DNA of 33,529 nt, taken from the NCBI GenBank assembly GCA_025455775.1, contig JALOLT010000036.1, positions 1 to 33,529 on the forward strand. The letters are read 5' to 3'. Position numbers and translations under genes: made by a program. This document shows, in pieces, positions 26,013-33,529 of the stretch; position 1 is the first letter of the stretch, and each line of letters begins with the position of its first letter. Source of the stretch: Fimbriimonadaceae bacterium. GTDB taxonomy: Bacteria; Armatimonadota; Fimbriimonadia; Fimbriimonadales; Fimbriimonadaceae. The notes below the pieces were generated by a model. It did no database searches and had not been told where the DNA came from. It saw only the letters and a program-made list of their open reading frames with translations.

Positions 26013-27626
26013 TTACCCTTGAGGCTGGGCCGGGGCCGGTGGTTGAGGGTCTTCTTTCTTTCCTCGCTTTAAGGCCCGTTCAAAGTACGCAGCCTCTGGC
26101 ATCTTGAGCGCTTTGGTTAAGAAGTAGTAGCCCCAAGCAAAGAGGAGAAAGCCGAAACCGAGGAGGGCGAGGGTTCCCAGGCTGGATTGAAGGAGCGGGA
26201 GCGACCTGGCTCCTTGAACTCCGATCCACAGGAGGAAAGCGGTCAGACCAGAGGCCAGTGCCGCCAAGAAGAGAGTTCGGAGGATTCCCTTGATGTCGAT
26301 GCCTTCTCCGATCTTGCTGACGCCAATGAGCATCATTACGACGAGCAGAATGGCAGAAACAGACCCGGCAAGAGGCAGTATCCAAAAGTCAATTCCGAGC
26401 CGCAAAGTAGCCAAGGAAAGACCGATGAAGACTACCGTCGTGATAGTGCCGAGAACCACAGGAGTGATCGTGTTTTGGGTGCTGAAATAAGCCCTCATGA
26501 GTACGGGATGCATGCACCAGGCTGCGACTCCGACGGCGAACATTTGCAAAGCTGGTGCGGTTCTGGCAGTATCGGCTGCCGTAAAGTTGCCGTGCTGGAG
26601 CAGGGCTTGGATGATCTCTGCTGGCAAGAAGAGCAGGATCGCGGAGATTGGCATCGCAAGATACAGGGTGGTGCGTAGAGTTTTTGAGAGCTGATCGCGG
26701 AAAAGATCCATCTTCTTTTGGGCGAAGAATTGACTCAAAGCAGGAAAAGCGGCAATCGCTAAGCTCTGACCGAAGATTCCGAGCGGTGCCTGCATCAGCC
26801 GATTCGCCGTATCGAGGGCTGAGTTGACTCCTTCTTTGCCATAAAGGCCACCGAAGTATTGGAGAAGCAGGGCGAAGACTCCTGGCAGACTGAGGCCCAG
26901 CACCACCGGTAGCATCAATTTCAGCACTTTCTTGACTCCAGGATGGGAGAAGTCGAATGTGATTCGAAATTTTGCCCCCATGTGGCGAATGGCGAAGAGA
27001 GGGATCAGGAGGTTTCCGATCGAGGCTCCGACCAGTGCTCCCCAACTCATTCCTGCCACGGAAGGGGTAACGAGATGGCTAACGAGAAGGGCTCCCAGGA
27101 TGATTCCGACGTTGTAGATGTTGGGGCCAAGGCCAGGAACAGTGAAAACCTGCTTGGCGTAGAGAGTGCCGAACAGAATCCCCCCAATGAAGAAGGCGTA
27201 CTGGGCAGGGAGTACGATCCGGCTCATCAGGGTGATCTCGTTCCAGATATGGGGATGGTTTGGCGCAATGAGCTGGGTGAGTTGGGGTGCCAGGATCCAC
27301 GCAACGACGATAAAGGTGAGGACAATCGCCGACATGATGCAGACGATCGCGGAAAAGACGTGCCAGGCCTCGTCCTCGCGATCTGTGTGGAGATACTCGC
27401 TGAAGACCGGTATGAAGCTCGAACTCAGAGCGCCCCCTGCGATCAGGAAGAAAAGAAGATCGGGGATTTGAAAAGAAAAGCGGTAGGCGTCGGTGAAGGC
27501 GTTTTGACCGAAGCTGGACGCCAGGATCACGTCGCGGATGATGCCTAAGAATCGGGATGCAAGGAGGCTGATCATCATGATCACGCCTGCTTTGGCGACG
27601 TTTGGGAGCACTTCCTTCTTTCCCAT
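26013..27626 (-). CDS. murJ: Lipid II flippase MurJ
   Basis: A 537-residue MOP-superfamily membrane protein with about 14 hydrophobic segments, typical of MurJ (MviN), which moves lipid II across the cytoplasmic membrane for peptidoglycan synthesis. Signatures are the N-terminal SLLASRFLGIIRDVILASSFG, then FSFQIPDLLFFLIAGGALSS followed by FIPVFSEY, and ANRLMQAPLGIFGQSLAIAA. It ends in a short basic and Pro-rich cytoplasmic tail. The ATG at 27626 starts at the usual position before the first helix. It heads a same-strand group with the thiolase and glgA. It probably supplies substrate for the RodA-type polymerase at 13790-14920. Confidence 0.95.
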   Translation of the reverse strand: MGKKEVLPNVAKAGVIMMISLLASRFLGIIRDVILASSFGQNAFTDAYRFSFQIPDLLFFLIAGGALSSSFIPVFSEYLHTDREDEAWHVFSAIVCIMSAIVLTFIVVAWILAPQLTQLIAPNHPHIWNEITLMSRIVLPAQYAFFIGGILFGTLYAKQVFTVPGLGPNIYNVGIILGALLVSHLVTPSVAGMSWGALVGASIGNLLIPLFAIRHMGAKFRITFDFSHPGVKKVLKLMLPVVLGLSLPGVFALLLQYFGGLYGKEGVNSALDTANRLMQAPLGIFGQSLAIAAFPALSQFFAQKKMDLFRDQLSKTLRTTLYLAMPISAILLFLPAEIIQALLQHGNFTAADTARTAPALQMFAVGVAAWCMHPVLMRAYFSTQNTITPVVLGTITTVVFIGLSLATLRLGIDFWILPLAGSVSAILLVVMMLIGVSKIGEGIDIKGILRTLFLAALASGLTAFLLWIGVQGARSLPLLQSSLGTLALLGFGFLLFAWGYYFLTKALKMPEAAYFERALKRGKKEDPQPPAPAQPQG

Positions 27627-27724
27627 TGGGTGCGCCTAGTTTAGAAGAAGTATGGCATTGGGGATGGGTCAAAGCTGCGGGATCTCAACGGCTCTTTTAC
27701 GGATTCTCTCCCCTTTTTGGCTTG

Positions 27725-27809
27725 CCTGCCCCCGCCCGCGGCCAGGCCCGACCGGTTCCTCACCAGATGAGCAAAACCCAAACGCTCGTCCGGTCCGCCC
27801 GGGGGCAGG
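27725..27809. repeat. GC-rich nested inverted repeat in intergenic gap
   Basis: CCTGCCCCC (27725-27733) pairs with GGGGGCAGG (27801-27809), and GACCGG (27750-27755) pairs with CCGGTC (27790-27795), leaving an A-rich central loop. It is the longest of three similar GC-rich structures in the window. It sits in the 257-bp gap between murJ and the TPR gene, which otherwise shows no gene. Confidence 0.5.
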
Positions 27810-27853
27810 GCTTCGCCTGAACGGGAATCAAGCCACGTGAGAGTCGTGCAAGG

Positions 27854-27874
27854 CTTCCCCTGTCTCAGGGGAAG
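27854..27874 (-). terminator. Possible terminator hairpin after the TPR gene
   Basis: CTTCCCCTG and CAGGGGAAG form a perfect 9-bp stem with a 3-nt loop, beginning 10 nt after the TPR stop. Only a short CCTTG follows on the minus strand, so the U-tract is weak and the call is tentative. Confidence 0.4.
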
Positions 27875-27883
27875 ACACCCCTG

Positions 27884-28240
27884 TCACGGGCAGTAGATGA
27901 CCTGTTGCTTCGCCTTTTCGTGGTTCGGGTTCTGGCGAAGGATTTCCTTGAAATTGGCACAGGCTTCATCAAAAAGGCCGATCATCATCTGGGTCATTGC
28001 CAGGTCGTAGCGAGCATTCAAATGATTGGGCAAGCGATCCACAACGCGCTGCAGTGTGGCGATTGAGGCGTCGAAATCGCCCTCGAAACCTTGAACGAGG
28101 CCAATCTGCCAGTGAGCATCAGCGTGATTGGGGTCTGCTGCCAGAATGCGGTCAAACACACTTTTTGCCTCCTGGTAGCGACCGTCGCACCGGAGTTGGA
28201 ATCCTTGATCGTAAAGTTGCTGTACCGACATGACTGACAT
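27884..28240 (-). CDS. Small TPR-repeat protein
   Basis: A 118-residue protein made almost entirely of about three tetratricopeptide repeats (LYDQGFQLRCDGRYQEAKSV, then HWQIGLVQGFEGDFDASIAT, then RYDLAMTQMMIGLFDEACAN), each ending in the usual DPN/LPN/NPN turn. TPRs mediate protein-protein contacts. No signal peptide or membrane segment is visible, so it is probably cytoplasmic. Two ATGs (28240 and 28231) are possible; GAGG lies 4 nt before the first. It diverges from the repeat-protein gene. The partner is unknown. Confidence 0.8.
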   Translation of the reverse strand: MSVMSVQQLYDQGFQLRCDGRYQEAKSVFDRILAADPNHADAHWQIGLVQGFEGDFDASIATLQRVVDRLPNHLNARYDLAMTQMMIGLFDEACANFKEILRQNPNHEKAKQQVIYCP

Positions 28241-28275
28241 TTCGCCTCAGCCTAAGGCTTCCATCATACCGCCGT

Positions 28276-28303
28276 GTGAGTGATTTTGTCGATTCTCACT
28301 CAC
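28276..28303. promoter_or_regulatory. 8-bp inverted repeat between divergent genes
   Basis: GTGAGTGA (28276-28283) and TCACTCAC (28296-28303) are separated by 12 nt, in the 216-bp spacer between the divergent TPR and repeat-protein genes. The symmetry and position would suit an operator for a dimeric regulator. No regulator or promoter could be tied to it. Confidence 0.35.
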
Positions 28304-28367
28304 TTTATGCGTGAAGGCTCGCTGGTCTCTCTGATTGACGGTGCAAAAAATGCGAGAGTTCCCCGCT

Positions 28368-28428
28368 CCAAAAGGCCTGATTCCTTAGGCTCAATTGCGC
28401 TTTTGGTCACCATGTTGCGCCCAAAAGC
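28368..28428 (+). promoter_or_regulatory. Leader with alternative CCAAAAG/CTTTTGG pairings
   Basis: CTTTTGG at 28400-28406 can pair with CCAAAAG at 28368-28374 or with CCAAAAG at 28421-28427; the second stem extends to 8 bp. Only one can form at a time. The element ends about 30 nt before the ATG of the repeat-protein gene, so it could influence translation if it lies in the transcript. The transcription start is not known. Confidence 0.35.
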
Positions 28429-28456
28429 AGGTTAACGGCCCCATAATGATTGATCC

Positions 28457-30409
28457 ATGGCTATCAACTCGCGCCGATCTCGACAGACCGAGGATTTCGA
28501 TACCTTTCGGCGCAATTTGCTGAAGAGAGCAAAACCGATCGCCGGAGAGGAACGTTCCGAGTGGTTTGCTTTGATTCAGAACGTTGTGAACTCAATCTGT
28601 GTGAATGGTGAGACTGCCTTTGCTCGCCCCGGGCAAAACCTAAAACTCTTTTATGCCGAGTCATTTGTCCCTCTTCAGGACGGGGAGCCAGTTACGCAAC
28701 GCATGGCAGATTTGGAAGCTCTTTTGGTTGAATCTCTCCCAGTGACGGTCGCTGGCTACCAAATGAACAGCTTTAGTGATCGCTCGGGAATCACGTTTGA
28801 ATATGCCATTGACCTCGGCGACAAGTTTGTGACTGGCCAGATTCGGATGATGGCTGCAGTGGGAAGCCACCGCTACACCCCAGAACAGAGCAAGAAGAAG
28901 TGGGAAAAGAAGCGAGCTCAGGAAGAAGCACGTCGATTGGCTGAGGAAGCCGCAGCACTGGAGGCAGGCGACTTGGCAGAGTCAACTGATGTTGCTGCAG
29001 CCCCAATGCCTAAGGATCCCGCGATTGAGGGTGAAGAGCCATCCGCCGGGCCGACTCCTCGCCGCGATTTTGGCGGAGACAGGCCTCAGAGACCTTACGG
29101 GGACAGGCCCCAAGGGGATCGACCCTATGGCAACCGGGATGACCGTCCGCGCCGCGACTTCGGCGGGGATCGCCCACAGCGACCCTACGGGGATCGACCT
29201 TACGGTAACCGGGATGATCGGCCTCGCCGCGATTTTGGCGGGGACAGACCTCGGAGAGACTTCGGCGGGGATCGGCCACAACGACCTTACGGGGATCGGC
29301 CACAGGGTGACCGACCCTACGGTAACCGAGACGACAGGCCGCGTCGCGATTTTGGCGGGGATCGCCCTCAGAGACCTTACGGCGACAGGCCCCAAGGGGA
29401 TCGACCTTACGGTAACCGAGACGACCGACCGCGCCGCGACTTTCGCGGGGACAGACCTCGCAGAGACTTTGGGGGCGATCGGCCACAACGACCTTACGGC
29501 GACAGGCCCCAAGGTGACCGACCCTACGGCAACCGAGATGATCGTCCGCGCCGCGACTTCGGCGGGGATCGCCCTTACGGTAACCGGGATGATCGTCCGC
29601 GTCGCGATTTTGGCGGGGACAGACCTCGGAGAGACTTCGGCGGGGATCGCCCTCAGAGACCTTACGGGGATCGGCCACAGGGTGACCGACCGTACGGCAA
29701 CCGAGATGACAGGCCGCGCCGCGACTTCGGCGGAGACCGCCCTCAGCGACCTTACGGCGACAGGCCTCAAGGGGACCGACCTTACGGTAACCGAGACGAC
29801 AGGCCGCGCCGAGACTTTGGCGGGGACAGGCCGCGCCGCGACTTTGGCGGGGACAGACTTCGCCGCGACTTTGGCGGAGACCGCCCTCAACGACCTTATG
29901 GGGACAGACCCCAAGGTGACCGACCTTACGGTAACCGAGACGACAGGCCGCGCCGCGACTTTGGCGGGGACAGACCTCGCAGAGACTTCGGCGGCGATCG
30001 GCCACAACGACCTTACGGCGACAGGCCTCAAGGGGACCGACCCTACGGCAACCGGGATGATCGCCCTCGCCGCGATTTTGGCGGAGACAGACCTCGCAGA
30101 GACTTTGGGGGCGATCGGCCGCAACGACCTTACGGGGACAGACCCCAAGGTGACCGACCCTACGGTAACCGGGACGACCGACCGCGCCGCGACTTCGGCG
30201 GAGACCGATCTGGGCCACCGAAGAAGAATAACTGGGAAAAGCCCTCTACTTCCGATAAGTCGCCGAGGCCATTTGACGGAGCTCCAAAGTCACGCCCACC
30301 TTACGGGAAGAAAGGTAAGGGTGGAAGTGGGTTTGGAGGCGGGAAAAAAGGGAATCGCTCATTCGGCTCAAAAGGTCGGAAGGGCGGCCCTCCAAAACGC
30401 AAATCGTAA
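28457..30409 (+). CDS. Large low-complexity protein with Arg/Gly/Asp-rich tandem repeats
   Basis: A 650-residue protein. Residues ~1-150 look like a folded alpha/beta domain (WFALIQNVVNSICVNGE, YAIDLGDKFVTGQIRMMAAV) that I do not recognise, followed by a charged helix (~150-180). From ~202 to ~584 it is a tandem array built from the modules RRDFGGDRP, QRPYGDRP, QGDRPYG and NRDDRP, with eleven copies of GNRDDRP. The tail is Lys/Gly rich (GKKGKGGSGFGGG and on). The repeats resemble RGG/FG-type disordered RNA-binding segments, so nucleic-acid binding or condensate formation is plausible but inferred. No signal peptide is seen. No clear Shine-Dalgarno precedes the ATG. Its last 164 nt overlap the CHMI-family gene on the other strand. 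Confidence 0.8.
   Translation: MAINSRRSRQTEDFDTFRRNLLKRAKPIAGEERSEWFALIQNVVNSICVNGETAFARPGQNLKLFYAESFVPLQDGEPVTQRMADLEALLVESLPVTVAGYQMNSFSDRSGITFEYAIDLGDKFVTGQIRMMAAVGSHRYTPEQSKKKWEKKRAQEEARRLAEEAAALEAGDLAESTDVAAAPMPKDPAIEGEEPSAGPTPRRDFGGDRPQRPYGDRPQGDRPYGNRDDRPRRDFGGDRPQRPYGDRPYGNRDDRPRRDFGGDRPRRDFGGDRPQRPYGDRPQGDRPYGNRDDRPRRDFGGDRPQRPYGDRPQGDRPYGNRDDRPRRDFRGDRPRRDFGGDRPQRPYGDRPQGDRPYGNRDDRPRRDFGGDRPYGNRDDRPRRDFGGDRPRRDFGGDRPQRPYGDRPQGDRPYGNRDDRPRRDFGGDRPQRPYGDRPQGDRPYGNRDDRPRRDFGGDRPRRDFGGDRLRRDFGGDRPQRPYGDRPQGDRPYGNRDDRPRRDFGGDRPRRDFGGDRPQRPYGDRPQGDRPYGNRDDRPRRDFGGDRPRRDFGGDRPQRPYGDRPQGDRPYGNRDDRPRRDFGGDRSGPPKKNNWEKPSTSDKSPRPFDGAPKSRPPYGKKGKGGSGFGGGKKGNRSFGSKGRKGGPPKRKS
29060..30209 (+). 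repeat. Tandem coding repeat array, ~1.15 kb
   Basis: The nominal unit is 30 codons (90 bp) repeated eleven times, with variation by whole modules: some units carry one or two extra RRDFGGDRP blocks, the second lacks QGDRPYG and the sixth is reduced to RRDFGGDRPYGNRDDRP. Codons vary silently between copies (for example CGCGATTTT, CGCGACTTC and AGAGACTTT), so the array is not a fresh duplication. Confidence 0.95.
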
Positions 30410-30596
30410 GGTGAACGAAGCCAGTCGGGGCTCCTGGTCCCGTCTGGTAAACCTCTGACACTCTCACGTAGCTCTTGACGGAAAGAGGATCGATTGTTTC
30501 AAACTCGCAGAAGTGGCTCGTGAGATCGGCGAGGATTTCCGATAAGTTTACGAGGGGAGCCACATTGGCTGAGAGTTCGAGCTGAAGATGAGGCAT
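30246..30596 (-). CDS. CHMI-family tautomerase (5-carboxymethyl-2-hydroxymuconate isomerase-like)
   Basis: A 116-residue protein matching the CHMI (HpaF-type) tautomerase family. It starts MPHLQLELSANV, with the Pro right after Met that serves as catalytic base in this superfamily. It then follows the HpaF pattern of a helix, SYVRVSEVYQT, the strand GFVHLTICVLEGR, a helix LLSRMSDSLFSRLQTHFHPYL, and a last strand VGVTLELRQM. The length is near the HpaF norm. I choose ATG 30596; an upstream frame extension lacks family similarity. No other homoprotocatechuate genes are nearby, so the natural substrate is open. Its 3' 164 nt run antisense to the end of the repeat-protein gene, and its start overlaps the annotated start of the divergent M23 gene by 9 bp. 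Confidence 0.82.
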   Translation of the reverse strand: MPHLQLELSANVAPLVNLSEILADLTSHFCEFETIDPLSVKSYVRVSEVYQTGPGAPTGFVHLTICVLEGRPSDLLSRMSDSLFSRLQTHFHPYLSSRKVGVTLELRQMASATYRK

Positions 30597-32438
30597 GACG
30601 GGAGTATAGCGATTTTGGAAAAGATCACTGGGTGGGCGGTTGCGCATTTTTCGCGCTCGCGCCGCCGGGCCCGAGGCCAATCCCGCCCGGAGCCGAACAA
30701 GGCAGCAAGTTCCAAGCTGGTCTCCGGGCCGCCCCCGGCCAGCGCGAGCCCCAGGGCCTCCCTCCTAATTCTCGCCACTTTACTCATCGCCACCACCATC
30801 GCTGGATCAATGGCGAACCGCAACCCAGTGGCGAAGTCACCCAGGAAGCCAGTCGGGGCCGAAATCAGATTCGAAGGAGTACTGCGCTCGATCGATATCC
30901 AGAAGCGAACCGCCATCGTCGAAGTCGAGATTCAGCTCGACTCCCAGGGAAGAGAGCAGTTTTTCGGCAAACCAGCCCCTGTGACCTTCCGCTTCGAGCC
31001 AACATCTTTCGTCACAAGCGAATCGACCCCCGGCCGGTGGTTGCGTCTCGCAAGCGTCTCACCAGGACATCAGGTTCAAATTTTTGCCATCCCGACCAAG
31101 GAGGCCATCCTCGCACGAGAGATGACCTTGCTCAGATCCTCGAACGAGACCGCTCCCTGGTGGATTTCACCTCCTCCCAATCCAGTATTGGCCTCTGACG
31201 GAGTTTCGATGGATCGCGTTGTCGTGCCGATGGTCTTTCCCGTCCTCGGCAAAACCACATGGAGCGACACATTTTTGGCTTCCCGCGGTGGTGGCACAAG
31301 ACGTCACCTCGGGCAAGACATCATGGGCCCCAAGATGCTGCCCCTCGTCGCCTGCTTTGATGGAGTCGTGACGATCCGAAACGCTGGACAGCTTAGTGGC
31401 AACTTCCTGACCCTCGTCGGGGACAATGGGTGGCGGGCCAACTATATTCACATCAACAACGACACCCCAGGCACGGACGATGGTCTGGGAACCCCAGATT
31501 TTGCCTTTGTAAGGGGGATTCGCAGTGGAACAAGAGTCGTCGCTGGCCAGATCATCGCCTGGAATGGCGACAGTGGGAACGCAGAAAACACAGCCCCTCA
31601 CCTCCACTTCGAGCTTTGGAGCCTCGAGACAGGGGGCTGCTACAATGCGGCACCGAGCCTCAGGGCAGCTACCAGAATAGATCGACCGATCGTGAACCAG
31701 GTCGCGCCAGACTTCCTCCCTCCGGCGGGAATCCAGAGGATCGATGGTTTCTTGAGGAGCCTTGATGAGAACGCGAGCGCAGTGACGGTGGATGTCGTGG
31801 TCACTGGGATGGGGAGCCAAGAGCCTCGTTCGATCACAAAGCCAGAGTCTCTGACCTTGAAAATGGAAGATTTTTCAAAGTGGGGTGTCTTCGGCGACCG
31901 AGAGACCACCAGACCTGCTCCGAACAGCGGAGCGCCAGTGATCCTCTTTGCGCAAAATGGCAAGGTTGTTTCGGCTTTTTGGCAGGAGCTGGTGGTTGGG
32001 AGTCAGGAACCTGCGCCGGTTGAAGTCCTGAGCGATACGACTCTCTTTCAGCAAAGGCTCGGGGAATCCTTGATCAAGGAGATCAACGACTTGCGCAAGG
32101 CGAAGGGCCTCCCAGCCCTTACCTTGAGCCAACCCCTCACAAAGTTGGGGCAGGCTCACAGCTCTGCCATGGCAAGACTCGATTTCTACGGATTCGTAGA
32201 TCCTAACGGACTGAATCTCAAGCAGGAGGCGAACAAGGTCGGTGGCGCAAAGGCGGTCGCCCTCATCGGCAATCAGGCTGTATCAGCCTCTGAGATGGGA
32301 AAAGTCTTTGCGCAGGAATTGGGATCTGTTTTGCTGGATCCTGACCTCAAGAGTTTCGGCTTCGGATACAGTTACTGGGACGACGATCCTGGCACTGTCC
32401 GCCACAAAGCCTATTGGACCCTCATTTTGGGCGGTTGA
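30588..32438 (+). CDS. M23 peptidase with C-terminal CAP-like domain
   Basis: A 616-residue exported protein. A hydrophobic segment near residues 58-75 (ASLLILATLLIATTIAGS) follows a basic, Pro-rich stretch and serves as signal or anchor. The LytM/M23 domain (~205-370) has His240 and Asp244 in RRHLGQD and His338/His340 in HLHFE, all ligands of an active zinc endopeptidase that cuts peptidoglycan cross-links. The C-terminal ~140 residues (LIKEINDLRKAKGLPALTLS, then LTKLGQAHSSAMARLDFYGF) resemble a CAP/SCP domain. The start is uncertain: ATG 30588 overlaps the divergent CHMI gene, and a TTG at 30615 is possible. Whichever start is used must precede the hydrophobic segment, so ATG 30810 after it is unlikely. 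Confidence 0.8.
   Translation: MRHDGSIAILEKITGWAVAHFSRSRRRARGQSRPEPNKAASSKLVSGPPPASASPRASLLILATLLIATTIAGSMANRNPVAKSPRKPVGAEIRFEGVLRSIDIQKRTAIVEVEIQLDSQGREQFFGKPAPVTFRFEPTSFVTSESTPGRWLRLASVSPGHQVQIFAIPTKEAILAREMTLLRSSNETAPWWISPPPNPVLASDGVSMDRVVVPMVFPVLGKTTWSDTFLASRGGGTRRHLGQDIMGPKMLPLVACFDGVVTIRNAGQLSGNFLTLVGDNGWRANYIHINNDTPGTDDGLGTPDFAFVRGIRSGTRVVAGQIIAWNGDSGNAENTAPHLHFELWSLETGGCYNAAPSLRAATRIDRPIVNQVAPDFLPPAGIQRIDGFLRSLDENASAVTVDVVVTGMGSQEPRSITKPESLTLKMEDFSKWGVFGDRETTRPAPNSGAPVILFAQNGKVVSAFWQELVVGSQEPAPVEVLSDTTLFQQRLGESLIKEINDLRKAKGLPALTLSQPLTKLGQAHSSAMARLDFYGFVDPNGLNLKQEANKVGGAKAVALIGNQAVSASEMGKVFAQELGSVLLDPDLKSFGFGYSYWDDDPGTVRHKAYWTLILGG
30655..30749. repeat. GC-rich inverted repeat within the M23 gene 5' end
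   Basis: GCTCGCGC (30655-30662) pairs with GCGCGAGC (30742-30749), with CCGGG (30665-30669) against CCCGG (30734-30738) inside. The layout (GC-rich arms around an A-rich loop) recalls the elements at 3477 and 27725. Here it falls in the region coding for the basic N-terminal stretch of the M23 protein. Confidence 0.45.
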
Positions 32439-32475
32439 GACAGCCGGTTGCAGTTTTGGGCAAGCGGGAGTAGTC

Positions 32476-32513
32476 AAAAACCTTCCCCCGGAATCCGTAA
32501 TGCCGAGGGAAGG
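32476..32513 (-). terminator. Intrinsic terminator of pckA
   Basis: On the minus strand an 11-bp stem with one mismatch (CCTTCCCTCGG against CCGGGGGAAGG, 11-nt loop) is followed directly by TTTTT. It begins 27 nt after the pckA stop. Stem, GC content and U-run fit a Rho-independent terminator. It also separates pckA from the convergent M23 gene. Confidence 0.82.
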
Positions 32514-32539
32514 AGCGATTGCCACGAGGCTGGCACGTT

Positions 32540-33529
32540 CTAGTGGTCAAACTTCTGATAGTTTGCTTCGAAGAGGTCGCGGAGTTTGGTCGCCTGAGAA
32601 TCATAGGCTCCCTTGTCCACCCAGGTATCGCGCGGACGCAAAACGTCGTCTGGCACGTCTGGGCAAGATGTCGGAAGGGCGAGACCAAAAATTGGCTCCG
32701 TCTGGAACTCAATCGAGTCCAGAGCGCCAGAGAGGGCCGCCCGAACCATACTCCTGGTGTGGGAGAGCTTCATGCGGGTTCCGACTCCAGTAGGCCCTCC
32801 CGTCCAGCCAGTGTTGACAAGCCAGACCTTCGCGCCGTGGCGGTTCACCTTTTCGCGCAGAAGCTCGGCGTAGACCATCGGCTTGAGGGGAAGGAAGGGT
32901 GCCCCAAAGCAAGTGCTGAAGGTGGTTTGTGGTTCCGTGACCCCAGCTTCTGTTCCAGCAACCTTCGCTGTGTAGCCGTTCAGGAAGTGATACATCATCT
33001 GCTCTGGCGTGAGGCGAGCGAGAGGGGGCAAGACTCCTGTAGCGTCGCATGTCAGAAAAACGATGTTCTTCGGGTGGCCTCCCAGGCTAGGATGCACTGC
33101 CCCTTCGATAAAGTCCACTGGGTAGGCGCAACGAGTGTTCTCCGTGATGGTTGCGTCATTGTAGTCAGGGATGCGGTTCGCATCGAGCGGCACGTTTTCG
33201 AGCACCGAGCCAAAGCGAATCGCACTCCAAATCTGCTTTTCTCCTTCGGCAGAAAGGCGGATGCATTTGGCGTAGCAACCCCCTTCAAAGTTGAACACCC
33301 CTTCGTCGGTCCACCCGTGCTCGTCATCGCCTATCAAGGCTCGTTCCGGGTCGGCAGAGAGGGTCGTTTTGCCAGTTCCAGAGAGGCCAAAGAAAAGAGC
33401 TGTATCGCCATCCTTGCCGATGTTTGCCGAGCAATGCATCGCCATCACACCCTTCAGGGGGAGGAGGTAGTTCAGGATCGTGAAGACGCTCTTCTTCATC
33501 TCGCCAGCATATTGGGTTCCCATGATCAG
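32540..33529 (-). CDS. pckA: Phosphoenolpyruvate carboxykinase (ATP), C-terminal part
   Basis: Decarboxylates and phosphorylates oxaloacetate to PEP with ATP, the first committed step of gluconeogenesis. The reading frame is open to the window edge, so the N-terminal ~200 residues are missing; the readable part is 329 residues. Motifs are [15 protein letters not shown], the kinase-1a P-loop GLSGTGKTT, the metal-binding [21 protein letters not shown] and NTGWTGGP. These identify the ATP-dependent (bacterial/plant) class rather than the GTP class. The ATG within MGTQYAG is internal, not the start. A strong terminator follows the stop. Confidence 0.96.
   Translation of the reverse strand: MIMGTQYAGEMKKSVFTILNYLLPLKGVMAMHCSANIGKDGDTALFFGLSGTGKTTLSADPERALIGDDEHGWTDEGVFNFEGGCYAKCIRLSAEGEKQIWSAIRFGSVLENVPLDANRIPDYNDATITENTRCAYPVDFIEGAVHPSLGGHPKNIVFLTCDATGVLPPLARLTPEQMMYHFLNGYTAKVAGTEAGVTEPQTTFSTCFGAPFLPLKPMVYAELLREKVNRHGAKVWLVNTGWTGGPTGVGTRMKLSHTRSMVRAALSGALDSIEFQTEPIFGLALPTSCPDVPDDVLRPRDTWVDKGAYDSQATKLRDLFEANYQKFDH

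Noticed and set aside
29060-30209. CRISPR array
   Set aside because: The 90-bp units are contiguous, in frame and vary by coding modules; there are no spacers and no cas genes.
29010-30218. Minus-strand 402-codon gene across the repeat array
   Set aside because: Open only because the repeat lacks stops in that frame; no start context and no non-repetitive domain.

Overview
This window is a moderately GC-rich, gene-dense bacterial chromosome segment with about 27 genes. It carries a complete set of envelope and cell-wall genes (a RodA/FtsW SEDS protein, MurJ, an M23 peptidase, several lipoproteins) and core metabolism (IspDF, CTP synthase, thioredoxin reductase, thiolase, glycogen synthase, PEP carboxykinase). 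A Planctomycetes-style c-type cytochrome, the fused IspDF, many small lipoproteins of one type and a GFGI-type Ser/Thr kinase are compatible with Armatimonadota (Fimbriimonadia-like). That assignment is an inference from gene content and style, not a proven one. No phage, IS element, CRISPR array, rRNA or tRNA was seen.

Layout. 1-711: a CpG-poor, non-coding-looking stretch running into the tail of a transglutaminase. 708-3409 (+): PIN-TRAM membrane protein, IspDF, short HPF. 3713-10976 (-): seven-PAS diguanylate cyclase, M42 aminopeptidase, a membrane-anchored HMA-domain protein with an in-frame UGA, then CTP synthase. 11098-13787: trxB (+), a cytochrome c (-) and a secreted HEYGH protein (+). 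13790-21130 (-): Ser/Thr kinase with zinc ribbons, a SecD-P1-like protein, four tandem paralogous secreted proteins and lipoproteins, and RodA/FtsW. 21220-23422 (+): a secreted protein of unknown function and a GT-B-like protein. 23426-27626 (-): MurJ, thiolase and a disrupted glgA. 27884-30596: a TPR protein (-), a large arginine/glycine/aspartate-rich repeat protein (+), and a CHMI-family tautomerase (-) whose end overlaps the repeat gene antisense. 30588-32438 (+): M23-CAP protein. 32540-33529 (-): pckA, cut by the window edge, with a clear intrinsic terminator.

The most notable observation is at 5416-5823. An HMA (MerP/CopZ-like) domain has UGA exactly where the first Cys of GMTCxxC should be. 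The frame stays open for 72 further sense codons that complete the HMA fold, and a 7-bp hairpin with a GGUC loop lies 32 nt after the UGA. This is the expected architecture of a bacterial selenoprotein. Other points of note are the kinase/zinc-ribbon fusion, the tandem family of four envelope proteins between a SecD-like protein and RodA, the internal deletion that breaks glgA, and the 1.15-kb repeat array with its unusual antisense neighbour.
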